The notes beneath the pieces were generated by a model. It worked only from the letters and a program-made list of their open reading frames with translations, was not told the DNA's origin and did no database searches. A program made the position numbers and the translations under genes. From positions 576,699,549-576,763,548 of the forward strand of contig NC_056749.1 of the NCBI RefSeq assembly GCF_019279795.1: DNA of 64,000 bases, in the 5' to 3' direction. Origin of the DNA: Protopterus annectens (lineage: Eukaryota; Chordata; Ceratodontiformes; Protopteridae). How positions within the stretch are numbered: position 1 is the first letter of the stretch; the number at the start of each line of letters is the position of its first letter. This document shows, piece by piece, positions 53,869-63,599 of this stretch.

Positions 53869-54591
53869 TTGCTGAAATTGATTATTTTTTCTTTATACTG
53901 AGAGATCATTCTTGGTGAAGGCAGAATGCTACTTAGTCAGGGTCATACCAGCTTGGGCTACATGATCAGAGAGCTCTTCCATGTCTCTCTTCATGTAGTC
54001 CAGGGAGGTACGTCTCGGGTCATTCACACCAACATGAACAATGACAGTCATATTTGTACTTGTTCTGGAGTGACCGGAGTGCTTGTGTTATGTGGCGGAT
54101 TCTGGCTCCCGACAGGCAGCTAACAGTAGCCTTCTGCTTGTCCAGCCTAGTGAGTGGGACGTCAGTGTGTCTGACTAGTCATCTATTACTAGTGTGTTAG
54201 GTATGTTATTTCGCATTAAGGGCTGTGATTGTGTGGCACACTGTGTTTTATGTGTTGTCTGGTTTGTGACGGGAAGTGCAGGATGTTTGGGTGTCTGCTT
54301 TGGAGGTCTCTGATGCTTTTGCAGGTTTTTGCTTAGAGCCTCTGAGTATGAGTTTGTGTATTTGTGTATTTTTTGCCAGTGCTGTTTTAGTAGGTCTGCG
54401 TGTGGCTGGAGTTGTGGTGCAAGTGTTAACCTTCTCCTCTTGACTGTTCCAGTTTTGGGTGGAGACAGCTTAGCTTCCAGTTTGGCTGTATAATTGCATC
54501 TCTCGCATATGTTAGTGTTTTGTGGTAGGAGGAGAGGGTTGTCTGTGTACATGAGGCAGTTGTAACATTGCCTCAGGGTACCCAGATTCAC
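53673..54591 (-). pseudogene. LINE 3 ORF1, Cys-rich domain plus SGNH esterase
   Basis: 54591-54175 carries LRQCYNCLMYTDNPLLLPQN then TNICERCNYTAKLEAKL (zinc-like pairs of Cys) and a Gln/Lys/His-rich linker. 53909-53673 carries CLSAWDDMLDKLRCFARDGL then HLSPLGFRILAKALATP, the Asp-x2-His block of SGNH esterases. The frame is interrupted around the nucleophile block (about 54170). Its end overlaps the ORF2 start by about 200 bases in another frame. Confidence 0.8.
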
Positions 54592-54599
54592 CAGCTGGA

Positions 54600-55442
54600 C
54601 TTGGAGAGTGCACCTGAAGTTGCCCTTTGGTCATGCCTGAATAGTAGGGTGAGCTGCTTAGTCGCTTGGCCAGTGAGGGGTGAATCAAGAGCCTTGCCTT
54701 GCTGGGCAATCAGTGTCATGGTATATTAGTGCTTGCTATTGGGTCTGAGCAAGTGCTGGGCTGTAAGATGCTTTTTGAGTGCTTAAGTTGAGAGTTAGAC
54801 TAGTTTCAAGGGAAAAACAGAAGAGGAGACTTAGTGGAGCCAGGAATAATTTAACCATAGCTAACCGGCACTGCCCGGTGCACAAAACTGTGTAAACATG
54901 TTTTTTTTTTAGTAGGGAAATGAAAGAGATAGAAATTAGCCCAAAATGGCATATAAACTAACTTCTGGGCTGGAACCACTCCTCCAGGGAAAGAAGTTGC
55001 TCAAAGCTCCCCTCTCACAGATGAACAGAGAAACTTTCTTCTATCCAAGTAAGGTATGGGCAACTCATAAACTAGTATCACAGCCGTGAATTCAGCACTA
55101 GCCTGAAAACTGGACTGTACTAGCTTAGAAAGGCGGGAAACAGGAATTTTTTTGTTTTTTTGAAAAGATAAGGCAAACACAGTAAAAAAATACACTTAAA
55201 ACAGCTTTAAACAACTACAAACTATCAGAAAAGGCTATTGCACTTTATGTAGTCTGCAACAGTTAAATTATTTAAACAAAAACTTTTTAAAAGTGCAGGT
55301 AGTCAAATAAGTACAATATGTGAAAAAAAAGCTTTTAAATCACAATAAACGCTGGCAAATCTGTGTTTAGGTGGAAAACAGTTAAGTATAGCAAGAAAGT
55401 ACAGAAAACTGATACATAATCGCTCCAAAGTCTCTCTCCTAA
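54600..55442 (-). other. LINE 3 5' UTR, non-repeated part
   Basis: Noncoding, between ORF1 and the tandem array. It shares blocks with the LINE 1 5' UTR (GAACCACTCCTCCAGGGA near 54978). Contains A- and T-rich runs. No other feature seen. Confidence 0.55.
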
Positions 55443-57055
55443 GCTAGAAGGCTTGTATCAGTTTAAGGCTTTCTAGTGCTACCCAGTAGGTTAGTTACAG
55501 GAAAGATGGGAAACCAGCTCAGATGTGGTCTTTTAAACCAGAAAGTTGAAAGACAGACAAACTCTCCAAATGGTCAATAAACTACAGTTTCTGGGCCAAG
55601 AACCTCTCCTTTCGTGGTAGACAGGCTACCTTGTGCTTACCACTCCCACTGATAAGCTAGAAGGCTTTCCTCCAACACAAAAAGGCTTGCGGGCTCAGAA
55701 GCTTACCAACAGTCCTGGATACAGCAACTCTGTATCTGGACTAGGCTAGTTACAGGAAAGGTGGGAAACAAGCGCAAGTGTGGCTTTTAAACCAGAACGT
55801 TGAAAGAGATGGAAAAAAACTGCTCAAACGGCCAATAGCTACAATTTCTGGGCCAGGAACCACTCCTCTTGTGGTAGATAGGCTACCTAATGCTTACCAC
55901 TCCCACTGATGAGCTAGAAGGCTTCCCTCCAACACAGAAAGGCTTGGGGGGCTCAGAAGCTTACAAAGAGTCCTGGAATACAGCAAATCTGTACCTGGAG
56001 TAGACTAGTTACAGGAAAGGTGGGGAACAAATACAAACGTAGGCTTTTAAGCCAGCAAGTTGAAAGAGATGGAAAACTGCCCAAACGGCCAAATAAACTA
56101 CAATTTCTGGGCCAAAACTCACTCTTCCCATGGAGGATAGGCTACCTAGTGCTTACCACTCCCACTGATAAGCTAGAAGGCTTTCCTTCTACACAGAAAG
56201 GCTTGGGGGCTCAGACTCTTACTAACAATCCTGGATGCAGCAACTCTGTAACCGGACTAGGCTAGTTACAGGAAAGGTGGGAAACAGGCACAAGTGCAGC
56301 TTTCAAACCAGAAAGTTGAAAGAGATGGAAAAAAAAAACTGCTCAAACAGCCAATAGCTACAATTTCCGGGCCAGGGACCACTCCTCTTGTGGTAGATAG
56401 GCTACCTGATGCTTACCACTCCCACTGATGAGCTAGAAGGCTTCCCTCCAACACGGAAAGGCTTGGGGGGCTCAGAAGCTTACAAAGAGTCCTTGGTATA
56501 GCAAATCTGTACCTGGATTAGACTAGTAACAGGAAAGGCAGGAAACACGCGCAAACACAGGCTTTTAAATCTGAAGGTTGAAGGAGATGGAAAAGCTTCC
56601 CAAACGGCCAATAAACTGTAATTTCTAGGCCAGAAACCAGTCCTCCTGTGGTAGATAGATTACGTAGTGCTTACCACTCCCACTGATAAGCTAAAAGGCT
56701 TCTCTCTAACAGAAGGGCTTGGGGGGCTCAGAAGCTTACCAACAGTCCTGGATACAGCAAATCTGTACCTGGATTACATTAGTTATAGGAAAGGCGGGGA
56801 CCAAACGCAAAACGGGCTTTTAACCAGAAAGTAGAAAGAGATGGAAAAACTGCCCAAATGGCCAATGAACTACAATTTCAGGGTCAAACCCCACTCTTCC
56901 TGTGGTAGATAGGCTACCTAGTGCTTACCACTCCCACTGATAAGCTAGAAGGCTTCCCTCCAACACAGAAAGGCGTGGGAGGCTCAGCTTACCAACAGTC
57001 CTAGATACAGCAAGTCTCTATCTGGACTTGACTAGTTACAGGAAAGGCAGGAAAC
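55443..57055 (-). repeat. Tandem 5' UTR array of LINE 3 (about 258-base units, six to seven)
   Basis: GCTAGAAGG-type unit starts lie at 55443, 55656, 55913, 56172, 56432, 56690 and 56944, giving a first short unit of about 213 bases and then periods of 254-260. Each unit contains CTTACCACTCCCACTGAT, GTTACAGGAAAGG, AAAGAGATGGAAAA and CAATTTCTGGGCC. Such arrays at LINE 5' ends often carry promoter activity; that is inferred. Confidence 0.87.
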
Positions 57056-57074
57056 AAGCTTACATTTTTTTTTT

Positions 57075-57153
57075 TAACCCATTAGTTAGGACTTGCAACA
57101 GTGAATACACTCGGAACATCTACATTTATGGTAAGTGCACACAGCAGTACTTT
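57075..57153 (-). repeat. Right inverted terminal repeat of copy D, outer end
   Basis: AACCCATTAGTTAGGACTTG then CAACAGTGAATACACT is the outer continuation of 46075-46232 after LINE 3. It pairs with the second half of the copy D ICR. Confidence 0.83.
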
Positions 57154-58060
57154 CTGTCATTTGTTGAGGTTATTACATGGTTTGGAAATGTCTTCTTCCC
57201 CCTCCCCCTTTTTGGGCATTTTTCAGCCTCCATAGTAGCAATTGCCCTTTTTTCCAGAGGTGCTTCAGGACCTGTTCGCTCATGGAACTATTCAAGATGT
57301 TCCAACCCCTCACAAGGGGAAAGGGGTTTTACTTCAGAATGTTCTTGGTCACCAGGAACGAAGGCAGCTGGTGACCCATTCTGGATGTTTTCTCAGCTAA
57401 ACACTTTTTTGAAGGTCCCTTCCTTTCAGATGCTATCCCTTTAAACCTTGTTTTCTTTGCTACTTCCTCTGGCTTTTCTAGTTGCCCTGGATTTCAAGGA
57501 TGCTATCTACACATTCCTATTCAACTTCTTTTCAGGAAGTTTTAACATTTCTCTGCTTCCTGGCATTTTCATTTCTCTGCTTTCTGTTTTGGTCTTTCTA
57601 TTGCCCCAAAGGTCTTCACCAAATGGCTCACTTGTGTGATTGCTTTCTGCAGGCTAAGGGGATACAGTTCTTTCCCTATCTAGATGACATACTTATTCTG
57701 GCCTCCTCTCAAGAGATCTTGCTTCAGCATCTACACTTCATTTCTCTCTTGCAAAGCCTGGGGGTTACAGTAAATTTCCAGAAGCCATTCCTGACTCTTC
57801 TCAGGATCCCATGTTTCTGGGTTGCAGGATCCAGACTGTTCCAATGCTAGCATCCCTTCCTCTTCCCAAGGCCTTAATTCTCATTGCTTTCTTTCATTCC
57901 CTTCTTCCTCTGGCTTCAATAACAGCCAGTGAATTTCTGAGGGCTCTGGGTTACATGGCTTCCACCATTCCAATGCTCCCTGTAGTCAAGCTGTACGTGA
58001 GAAAGCTTCAGTTGTTTCTTAAGTTGGCTTGGCTTCAACATTCTCATCCTTTAGATTTTC
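57154..58060 (+). pseudogene. Reverse transcriptase of DIRS copy E
   Basis: Resumes after copy D. The GKGFYFRMFLVTRNEGS stretch (about 57320) corresponds to QGFYSRLFLVPRKDNA of copy G, then FFPYLDDILILASSQEILLQ (about 57670) is the catalytic YLDD region, and FLRALGYMASTIPMLPVVKL (about 57938) is the RT tail. It is a broken fossil. Confidence 0.8.
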
Positions 58061-58109
58061 TAGTCCCTCTACTTCCATGCCTCAAGCTGAGACTTCAGTG
58101 ATGGAATCA

Positions 58110-58830
58110 GTTGTCCCTCAACCCAGTGCTCCCTTTTCAACCTCCAATCCACTCATGAACTTTTCACAGATGCCTCAGACGTGGGATGGGGATGGCCAAC
58201 TTCAGCCCTTTGAAAGTACAGGGCCTTTGTTTGCTTCAACAAAAAGATCACATCAGTATCACGAGATGAGAGCTCTTATTCTGGGCTCTTAAGGCTTTTC
58301 ATTCTCTTTCTTTCAGGGCCTCTTGGAATTCTCAGACAATACCACAGTGATGTGGTATACCAACAAGCAAGGAGAACAAGGTATTGTCTCCTTTGCAGGT
58401 TAGCCCTTCAGGTTTGAGAGCTAGCTATCTAGTATCAGGTGACCCTTTAGGCAGTTTGCATTCTTTCAGATTCGAACATAGTGGCAGATTCTCTGAGCAG
58501 GTTCATAACACTATCCCAAGAGTGGATACTTCACAAGGATGTGTTTCTGGACATTGTCCACCAGTGGGGTACTTCTCAAATGGATCTATTTGCCTCCCCT
58601 ATGAACAGGCAACCTCCTCTATTTTGTGCCAGAGTCTAATGCCCTCTGGCCTGGAAGGCGGATGTCCTCTCTTTCTTGGAAGGGGATGTTTCTTTGCCTT
58701 CTCTCCCCTTTCTCTCATTCTGAAAGTCCTGTTTTAGATAAAACAAGATGCTACCAATGTCTTGCTGGTGACTCCCTTTAGACCCAGACAGCATTGGTTC
58801 CAACCTCTTCTGCATCTTGTAAAAGGCAGT
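58110..58830 (+). pseudogene. RNase H and following region of DIRS copy E
   Basis: A TDASDVGWGWP-like block (about 58165), EFSDNTTVMWYTNKQGEQGI (about 58330) and then the post-RNase H stretch with a VDIVHQWGTSQMDLFASPMN-like block (about 58545-58605). These align with copy G at 63630-63850 and copy D at 41020-41300. It is a broken fossil. Confidence 0.7.
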
Positions 58831-58869
58831 CATCACAAGCTACTTTACAGGGTGGACCGACTCAATCAA

Positions 58870-59945
58870 AATAAGGGATCTCTCATCCATCCCCTGCTGT
58901 CCACACTTCAGCTGACATTGTGGGTGATAGGGTTTTGATCCCTCGCAGACACCTTTTTTTTCTCAGGATGTGTTTTTACTAGGAAAACGTACTTATCCAA
59001 ATGGAAGTGGTTTTCTATTTAGTGTCTTTCTTGTAACCTGGATCCACTTACTGTGCCTGTTTTTTTGGTTCTGTGTGAATTGCTCAATGCTGGGTTGGCC
59101 TATTTTTTTTTAAGGGCCATTTGTCACCTATTTCTTCTCTACCTTTGACTCCCCCTTTAGCCTCTAGATTTGAGGCCAGTTTCTTAAAGATGTCCTTCAC
59201 GTTAGGCCTACCAAGAAGCCTGCCACTCCTTCCTTGGACCTTTAATTTTGTTTGAGAAATTGACTCTGGGTACTTTTGAGTCTGCTGCTTCAGCTTCTTT
59301 ACAGCATTACTATTGGAAGACTGTTCTTTTGGCCCTTCTCCCAGATGGGTCCTTGAGCTGCAAGCTCTTATAGCTGTTCCTCCTGTTCTAGTTTTCCTTA
59401 AGGACAGGGTGTCCCTTTGTACTAATCCTCCTGTTATGCCCAAAGTGGTCAGTGAATTGTCTCTTAATCAGTCTGTTCATTTTCCCAATTTCTTTCCTGT
59501 ATTGGCAGTCTGCTAGTGACGAGGTTTTGCACACCTTGGATTTGCGTAGACAACTCCTGTATTTGGATAAGATTAAAGCTTTTCGTAAATCTGATCAGCT
59601 TTTTGTTTCTTCTCATATTGTAGGTCTTTAGGTTTGGCAGTTTCCAAGCAAACCATTTCTTCTTGGATATCTAAATGTATTTCTTTTTGTTATGCTTTTC
59701 ATTGGAAGGGCCCTCCTGCCTTCTGTTAAGGCTCATTCCACTAGAGCTGTAGCGGCTTCTGATGCTTTTTTAAGGGTTTTGATACTAATTCTATTCTTGA
59801 GCTAGCAACATGGACTTATGTGCATACCTTTACTAAGCACTATAAGCTGGATTTGATTTCTAGGGCCAGAGCTGGATTTGCCAGGGCCATTCTTCATGGC
59901 TTCCTAGAGGGCACTGCTGGTCCTTCCTCCTCCCAGTCTTCTTCC
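58870..59945 (+). pseudogene. Tyrosine recombinase of DIRS copy E
   Basis: The core-binding part is weak (58960-59130). Then a YWKTVLLALLPDGS-like block (about 59308), PPVMPKVVSELSLNQSVHFP (about 59430), LDLRRQLLYLDKIKAF-like (about 59537), HSTRAVAASDAF-like (about 59738) and TFTKHYKLDLISRARAG-like (about 59828), the order of the recombinase catalytic half. It is a broken fossil. Confidence 0.72.
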
Positions 59946-59959
59946 TGAGCTATTGCACT

Positions 59960-60070
59960 CTCCCTGTTGTAAAGAATATTGCAACAGTGATATGGAAGGA
60001 CATAGTATAGTTGTGTAAAATTTTACCTTAACAGTAGATGTCCTTCTCTTCACTGTTGCAGTATTCGCTC
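59960..60070. repeat. Internal complementary region of DIRS copy E
   Basis: The first half (TTGTAAAGAATATTGCAACA onward) pairs with the left end at 35903-35945. The second half (TTTTACCTTAACAGTAGATG onward) pairs with the right end at 60285-60345. Confidence 0.83.
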
Positions 60071-60124
60071 CTTCCCTCCTCCTATTGGTCCTTTCTTACT
60101 GGATTTGTTACCCATTTTTATCCT

Positions 60125-60347
60125 TGGACTGTTCAGTCTGAGGTTGGTACATCCGGGCATTACCTTCATGCCCTACACCATGTGTGGGGAGCATCTGTTT
60201 GATGTATGGTGTACCTTTTACAACCAAATGGCTTGGGGTATACTGGCCAGATATCCGGCTGCTCTTGGCAGGGGACCTGTATTGTAAAGAATACTGCAAT
60301 AGTGAAGAGGACATGTACTGTTATGGTAAGATTTTACACAACTGTAC
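60125..60347 (-). repeat. Right inverted terminal repeat of DIRS copy E
   Basis: Reverse-complement match to 35900-36110, including GTATACTGGCCAGATATCCG against CCGGCCAGTATAC on the left side. Confidence 0.82.
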
Positions 60348-60389
60348 TTCCTTTTGGACTAATGCTAGTAGGGAGCTATTCCTTCTGTG

Positions 60390-60560
60390 CACATGAACAG
60401 ATGTTCGTGTTACCCTGCTGCAGTCATCACACTTGGGTTATCTTGTCGTCAGGCGGTCCCACAGTCGGCCTGAATTCCAAAGTCTTGGTCTGGCGTCGGT
60501 AGCTGTCGCTTCTTCCCTGACGTCAGTGCACCAGGGGTATATATAATGCATCCGACACCA
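60390..60560 (+). repeat. Presumed left terminal repeat of DIRS copy G
   Basis: CTGCTGCAGTCATCACACTT then GGGTTATC resembles the left end of copy D (CTGTTGCTGTCCTAACTAAT then GGGTTATC). The partner repeat is beyond the window. Confidence 0.6.
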
Positions 60561-60580
60561 TTTTCTTCAGTCTTTCTTGC
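60518..60580 (+). promoter_or_regulatory. Core-promoter-like region of DIRS copy G
   Basis: TGACGTCA (a CRE/ATF-type palindrome) at 60518-60525, TATATATAAT at 60538-60547, and an initiator-like TTCAGTCTTT at 60567-60576, about 30 bases downstream of the TATA box. The initiator and the downstream CCCGAAGCAGAAGCA are conserved in copy D (38139-38173). Function is inferred from spacing and conservation. Confidence 0.5.
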
Positions 60581-60712
60581 ACGGTGCCCGAAGCAGAAGC
60601 AGTTCGCAAGTGCCGGTCGGCCGACTCCTGAGATTTTCGAAGTCGAATTTCAGATCCGAAGTCTTCATTAAAGCTAAGTACCCCGTTGGGGAAACTTTCT
60701 TGCCTCAGACCG

Positions 60713-62446
60713 ATGTCAGAAAAAGTTAAAAATTGTATTTCTTGTAGGAAGCAAATACCTCATAAGGATTTTCATTCTTACTGTATACCTTGCCTAGGCC
60801 CAGACAACAACGTCACTGGTTGTCGCTTTTGTGCTAGGTTCAATAAGCGTACTATAAAAAGACTCTTTGATTTCCCAAAACACTACTTCGGTAGAAAATT
60901 TAACTACACAATGCCGTCGGAGCAACCGACTACCGGCGTGCACAAAAAACGCAAGGATAAGGACAGGCAGCCTAGACCCAAGCCAGACTCAGAGGCCTCG
61001 GCTGGGCCGGTCTCCGGTTCACCGGTTTTCAGTGAGGCTCCTACGCAGCCCCTGGCTACCACAGATTTGGAACCAGAGACTGCTTTGGAGCCTTTGGCGG
61101 GGAGTGCTAGGCCGACGCAGCCATTTTGTTTAGCCCCTACCGACGACACTGCAGAAAGAGATGGTGCTGCAGAAACACCTTCGGTTTCTGAAGGCATCTT
61201 CAGACCGATGACGCTCACCATAAAAACGTATCCTAAGCTTAAGACTCCTATTAAACCAGAAAAGACTGCACTTCAGTCTCCAGTTCAAGGCCCCATGCCT
61301 ACGAAACAGATGCTTAAAATGGCGGAAGATTTGATCTCTTTAATCAGGGGTTCCCAACCCCCCAACCCCCCCCCCCCCCGGCAAAAGGCCTAGACAAGAG
61401 GAAGATTATGCCTCCTTGATCAAGTGTCTATTTCCTCAGGCTCCTCTGAGGACCAAGATTACTCTCTTCCCCCTTATGAAGATTCTAATGCTGAGGATTC
61501 CATTCCCTCAGCTTCTCCCCCTGCAGACTACTCCTTTGGGGAAACTTTACACACTGAGGGAACATTTTCACTGGGAAGGTCAGGACTACTCTGACTCAAA
61601 AAAAAAAGGCTCAGAGGGTTTCTTTTACTCCCCCAGCACAGACCTCTTGCCATCCCCCCAGTTTTAGACATTGTGGATGATGTTTACTTAGAATCTAGTT
61701 TGAATCCAGATTCTCTGCCTCCTGCTCCAGCCAAACCAGACCGATATTATAGAGTGCCTGACTCCCACAAATTCCTTTATAAAAGCCCTGTTGCTGATCC
61801 AGAGACCATCTCCCAGGGTCCCAAAGGGGCTAAGGCTTCTATGGCAAAAAATCCTGTACCCTCTGAAAGGGACTCCAGAGCACTAGACAGGTGGGGGGAA
61901 AAGGTTTACACCTCAGCCACTCTAGCTATGAGAGCACTAAATTGTCAATTTCACATGCTAAAATATCAGCAATTTCTAATGTCTCAGTTAAGACAAAAAT
62001 TGAGCACACTCCCTCAACAGTCTGAATTGAAAGAAATGCAGGATCTGTTGCATGCAACTGAACAGGTGGGCAAACATACTTTACAATGTGGGTTTGATTC
62101 TTTAGAGGCTTCCTGCAGAGCAGCTGTCACTGGGTCTATTCTACGTAGGCATGCTTGGTTAAAGGAACAAACTCTGCCTGATCATGTTAAAGCAAAGCTT
62201 CTAGATGCTCCCTTACAGCAGGATGTCCTATTTGGAGTTAAAGCAGAAGTCATCTTAAAGAAAATGGAGGATAAGGCAAAATCTATGCAGACAGTCAAAG
62301 ATTTTCTACAGGTACAGCCCCCTCGCTTCAGCAGAAATTGGCCAACAAAAAATTGGTCCTTTCCAGCTACTGACAGACCACAGAGGGGTAAATACAGGCA
62401 CCCAAGAGGCAGAGGGCAACCACAAGCCCAATACAAAGCTCGATAA
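60713..62446 (+). pseudogene. gag-like gene of DIRS copy G
   Basis: 60686-61393 is open and has a zinc-like head: NCISCRKQIPHKDFHSYCIP then CLGPDNNVTGCRFCARFNKR. A basic stretch (KKRKDKDRQPRPKP) and an acidic/Pro-rich section follow. 61673-62446 is the conserved second part: GEKVYTSATLAMRALNCQFH, GSILRRHAWLKEQTLPDHVK, AKLLDAPLQQDVLFGVK, ending in a basic Gly/Arg tail (HPRGRGQPQAQYKAR). The ATG at 60713 is preferred because copies C and D start at the same point. It is a fossil with few breaks. Confidence 0.8.
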
Positions 62447-62513
62447 TGGGGCACTGCAACACAGAAGGGAGGAGAAGACAGGCCCCAAACTACTAGAAGG
62501 CAAACGCAATGAC

Positions 62514-63590
62514 TTGCACCTCATAAGGCCAAGCAACACTCTCTTGGCAGCTCCCTTGGGAGGAAAACTAGCACTTTTTTCAGATAACTGCCACATTGTC
62601 ACAAAGGACAAATGGGTCCTAGACACAATTTCACGAGGATACAGATTCCATTTCCACACCTTGCCAACGAAAAGTGGAATGCCAAACCTGCCACAAAATC
62701 AGTGGGCAGAGGCACAAAAACAAATTACAGCTCTCATGGACATGAGAGCCATTCAACTGGTACCTACACGGGAGCAAGGCCAAGGATTTTACTCAAGACT
62801 CTTTCTAGTCCCCAGAAAGGACAATGCCTGGAGACCAATTCTGGACCTTTCAATTCTAAGCACCTTCTTACAAGTACCCAAATTCAAGATGCTAACACTA
62901 CAGCAGCTTCTTCCCATGTTGGGCAAGAAAGCATGGCTAGTAACGTTGGACCTCAAGGAGGCATACCTGCATGTCCCTATCAGACAAAGTTGCAGAAGAT
63001 ACCTCCGTTTCATTGCAGGTTCAACCCATTACCAATTCTCTGCACTGCCCTTTGGCTTATCCACTGCGCCCAGGGTCTTCACAAAATGCCTGGCACCAGT
63101 AATTGCATACTGCAGACAGAGGAATTCAAATATACCCATACCTGGACGACTGCCTTATCCAAGCAGAAAGCAAGGACATCCTCTTACAACATCTGGCTTT
63201 TGTAAAACGTCTTCTAAGTTGCCTGAGGTACACAGTAAATGAAAAGAAATCAAAACTAGTACCCTCACAAAATGACATTCCTGGGTGCTAGCTTGAATAC
63301 AACGGCCCAGAAGGCTTATCTGACGCCAGACAAACTACAACTGACTCAATATTTCAAAACAATGGCAACAAAGACCCAACTCCCTGCAAGAAAAATTCTG
63401 CAGGCCTTGGGCTTCATGGCATCTTGCATACTACTAATACCATTTGCAAAGCTGCATATGAGGAAATTACAGTGGTACCTAAAAAGCATATGGTTTCAAC
63501 ACAGCCACAGTTTGGACACAATGATATCTCTCATTCCCTGCCTTCAACAAGAGTTTCTATGGTGGTCAAAGGCATGTCACCTCAGCAAGG
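62514..63590 (+). pseudogene. Reverse transcriptase of DIRS copy G
   Basis: 62514-63242 is open: GQGFYSRLFLVPRKDNAWRP, then WLVTLDLKEAYLHVPIRQSC (motif A with catalytic Asp), then ALPFGLSTAPRVFTKCLAPV. The catalytic region YPYLDDCLIQAESKDILLQ is at about 63120. The RT tail at 63272-63560 has ILQALGFMASCILLIPFAKL and HMRKLQWYLKSIWFQ. It is a fossil with few breaks. Confidence 0.87.
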
Positions 63591-63599
63591 GTCAGCCTT

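Larger units (their letters stand above)
46233..57074 (-). mobile_element. CR1-type LINE 3, inserted in the right terminal repeat of copy D
   Basis: A minus-strand LINE with 3' end at 46233 (TTTATAGGTTCATAGGTAGG in plus orientation, same as LINE 1) and 5' end near 57074. It is split by PLE3 at 46700-51366, so its own length is about 6.2 kb, longer than LINE 1 because of a tandem 5' UTR array. Copy D resumes at 57075 with only a few bases of target lost. ORF1, ORF2 endonuclease, RT and C-terminal domain are all present but broken. Confidence 0.87.
37978..57153 (+). mobile_element. DIRS-like retrotransposon copy D, inserted in copy E
   Basis: The left end is near 37978 (TGTTTCACTGTTGCTGTCCT) and the right end near 57153 (ATTTATGGTAAGTGCACACA...ACTTT). 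Inverted repeats are at 37978-38165 and 46075-46232 plus 57075-57153. The ICR at 42680-46000 is split by PLE2. The right terminal repeat is split by LINE 3. Copy E sequence resumes at about 57154. Without insertions it would be about 5.2 kb. It is broken but clearly younger than E. Confidence 0.87.
35900..60347 (+). mobile_element. DIRS-like retrotransposon copy E, outermost of a deep nest
   Basis: The left end (GATGTCCTTCCATATCACTG at 35903) is complementary to the first half of the ICR at 59965-60010. The right end (...TTTTACACAACTGTACT at about 60345) is complementary to its second half. Inverted terminal repeats lie at 35938-36110 and 60125-60300. Genes are split by copy D between gag-like and RT. 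It belongs to a second lineage with D, F and G. Without insertions it would be about 5.3 kb. It is broken in many places. Confidence 0.85.

Noticed and set aside
55443-57055. CRISPR-like array
   Set aside because: Units of about 258 bases repeat in full without unique spacers, and the array lies at a LINE 5' end in a vertebrate-type genome.
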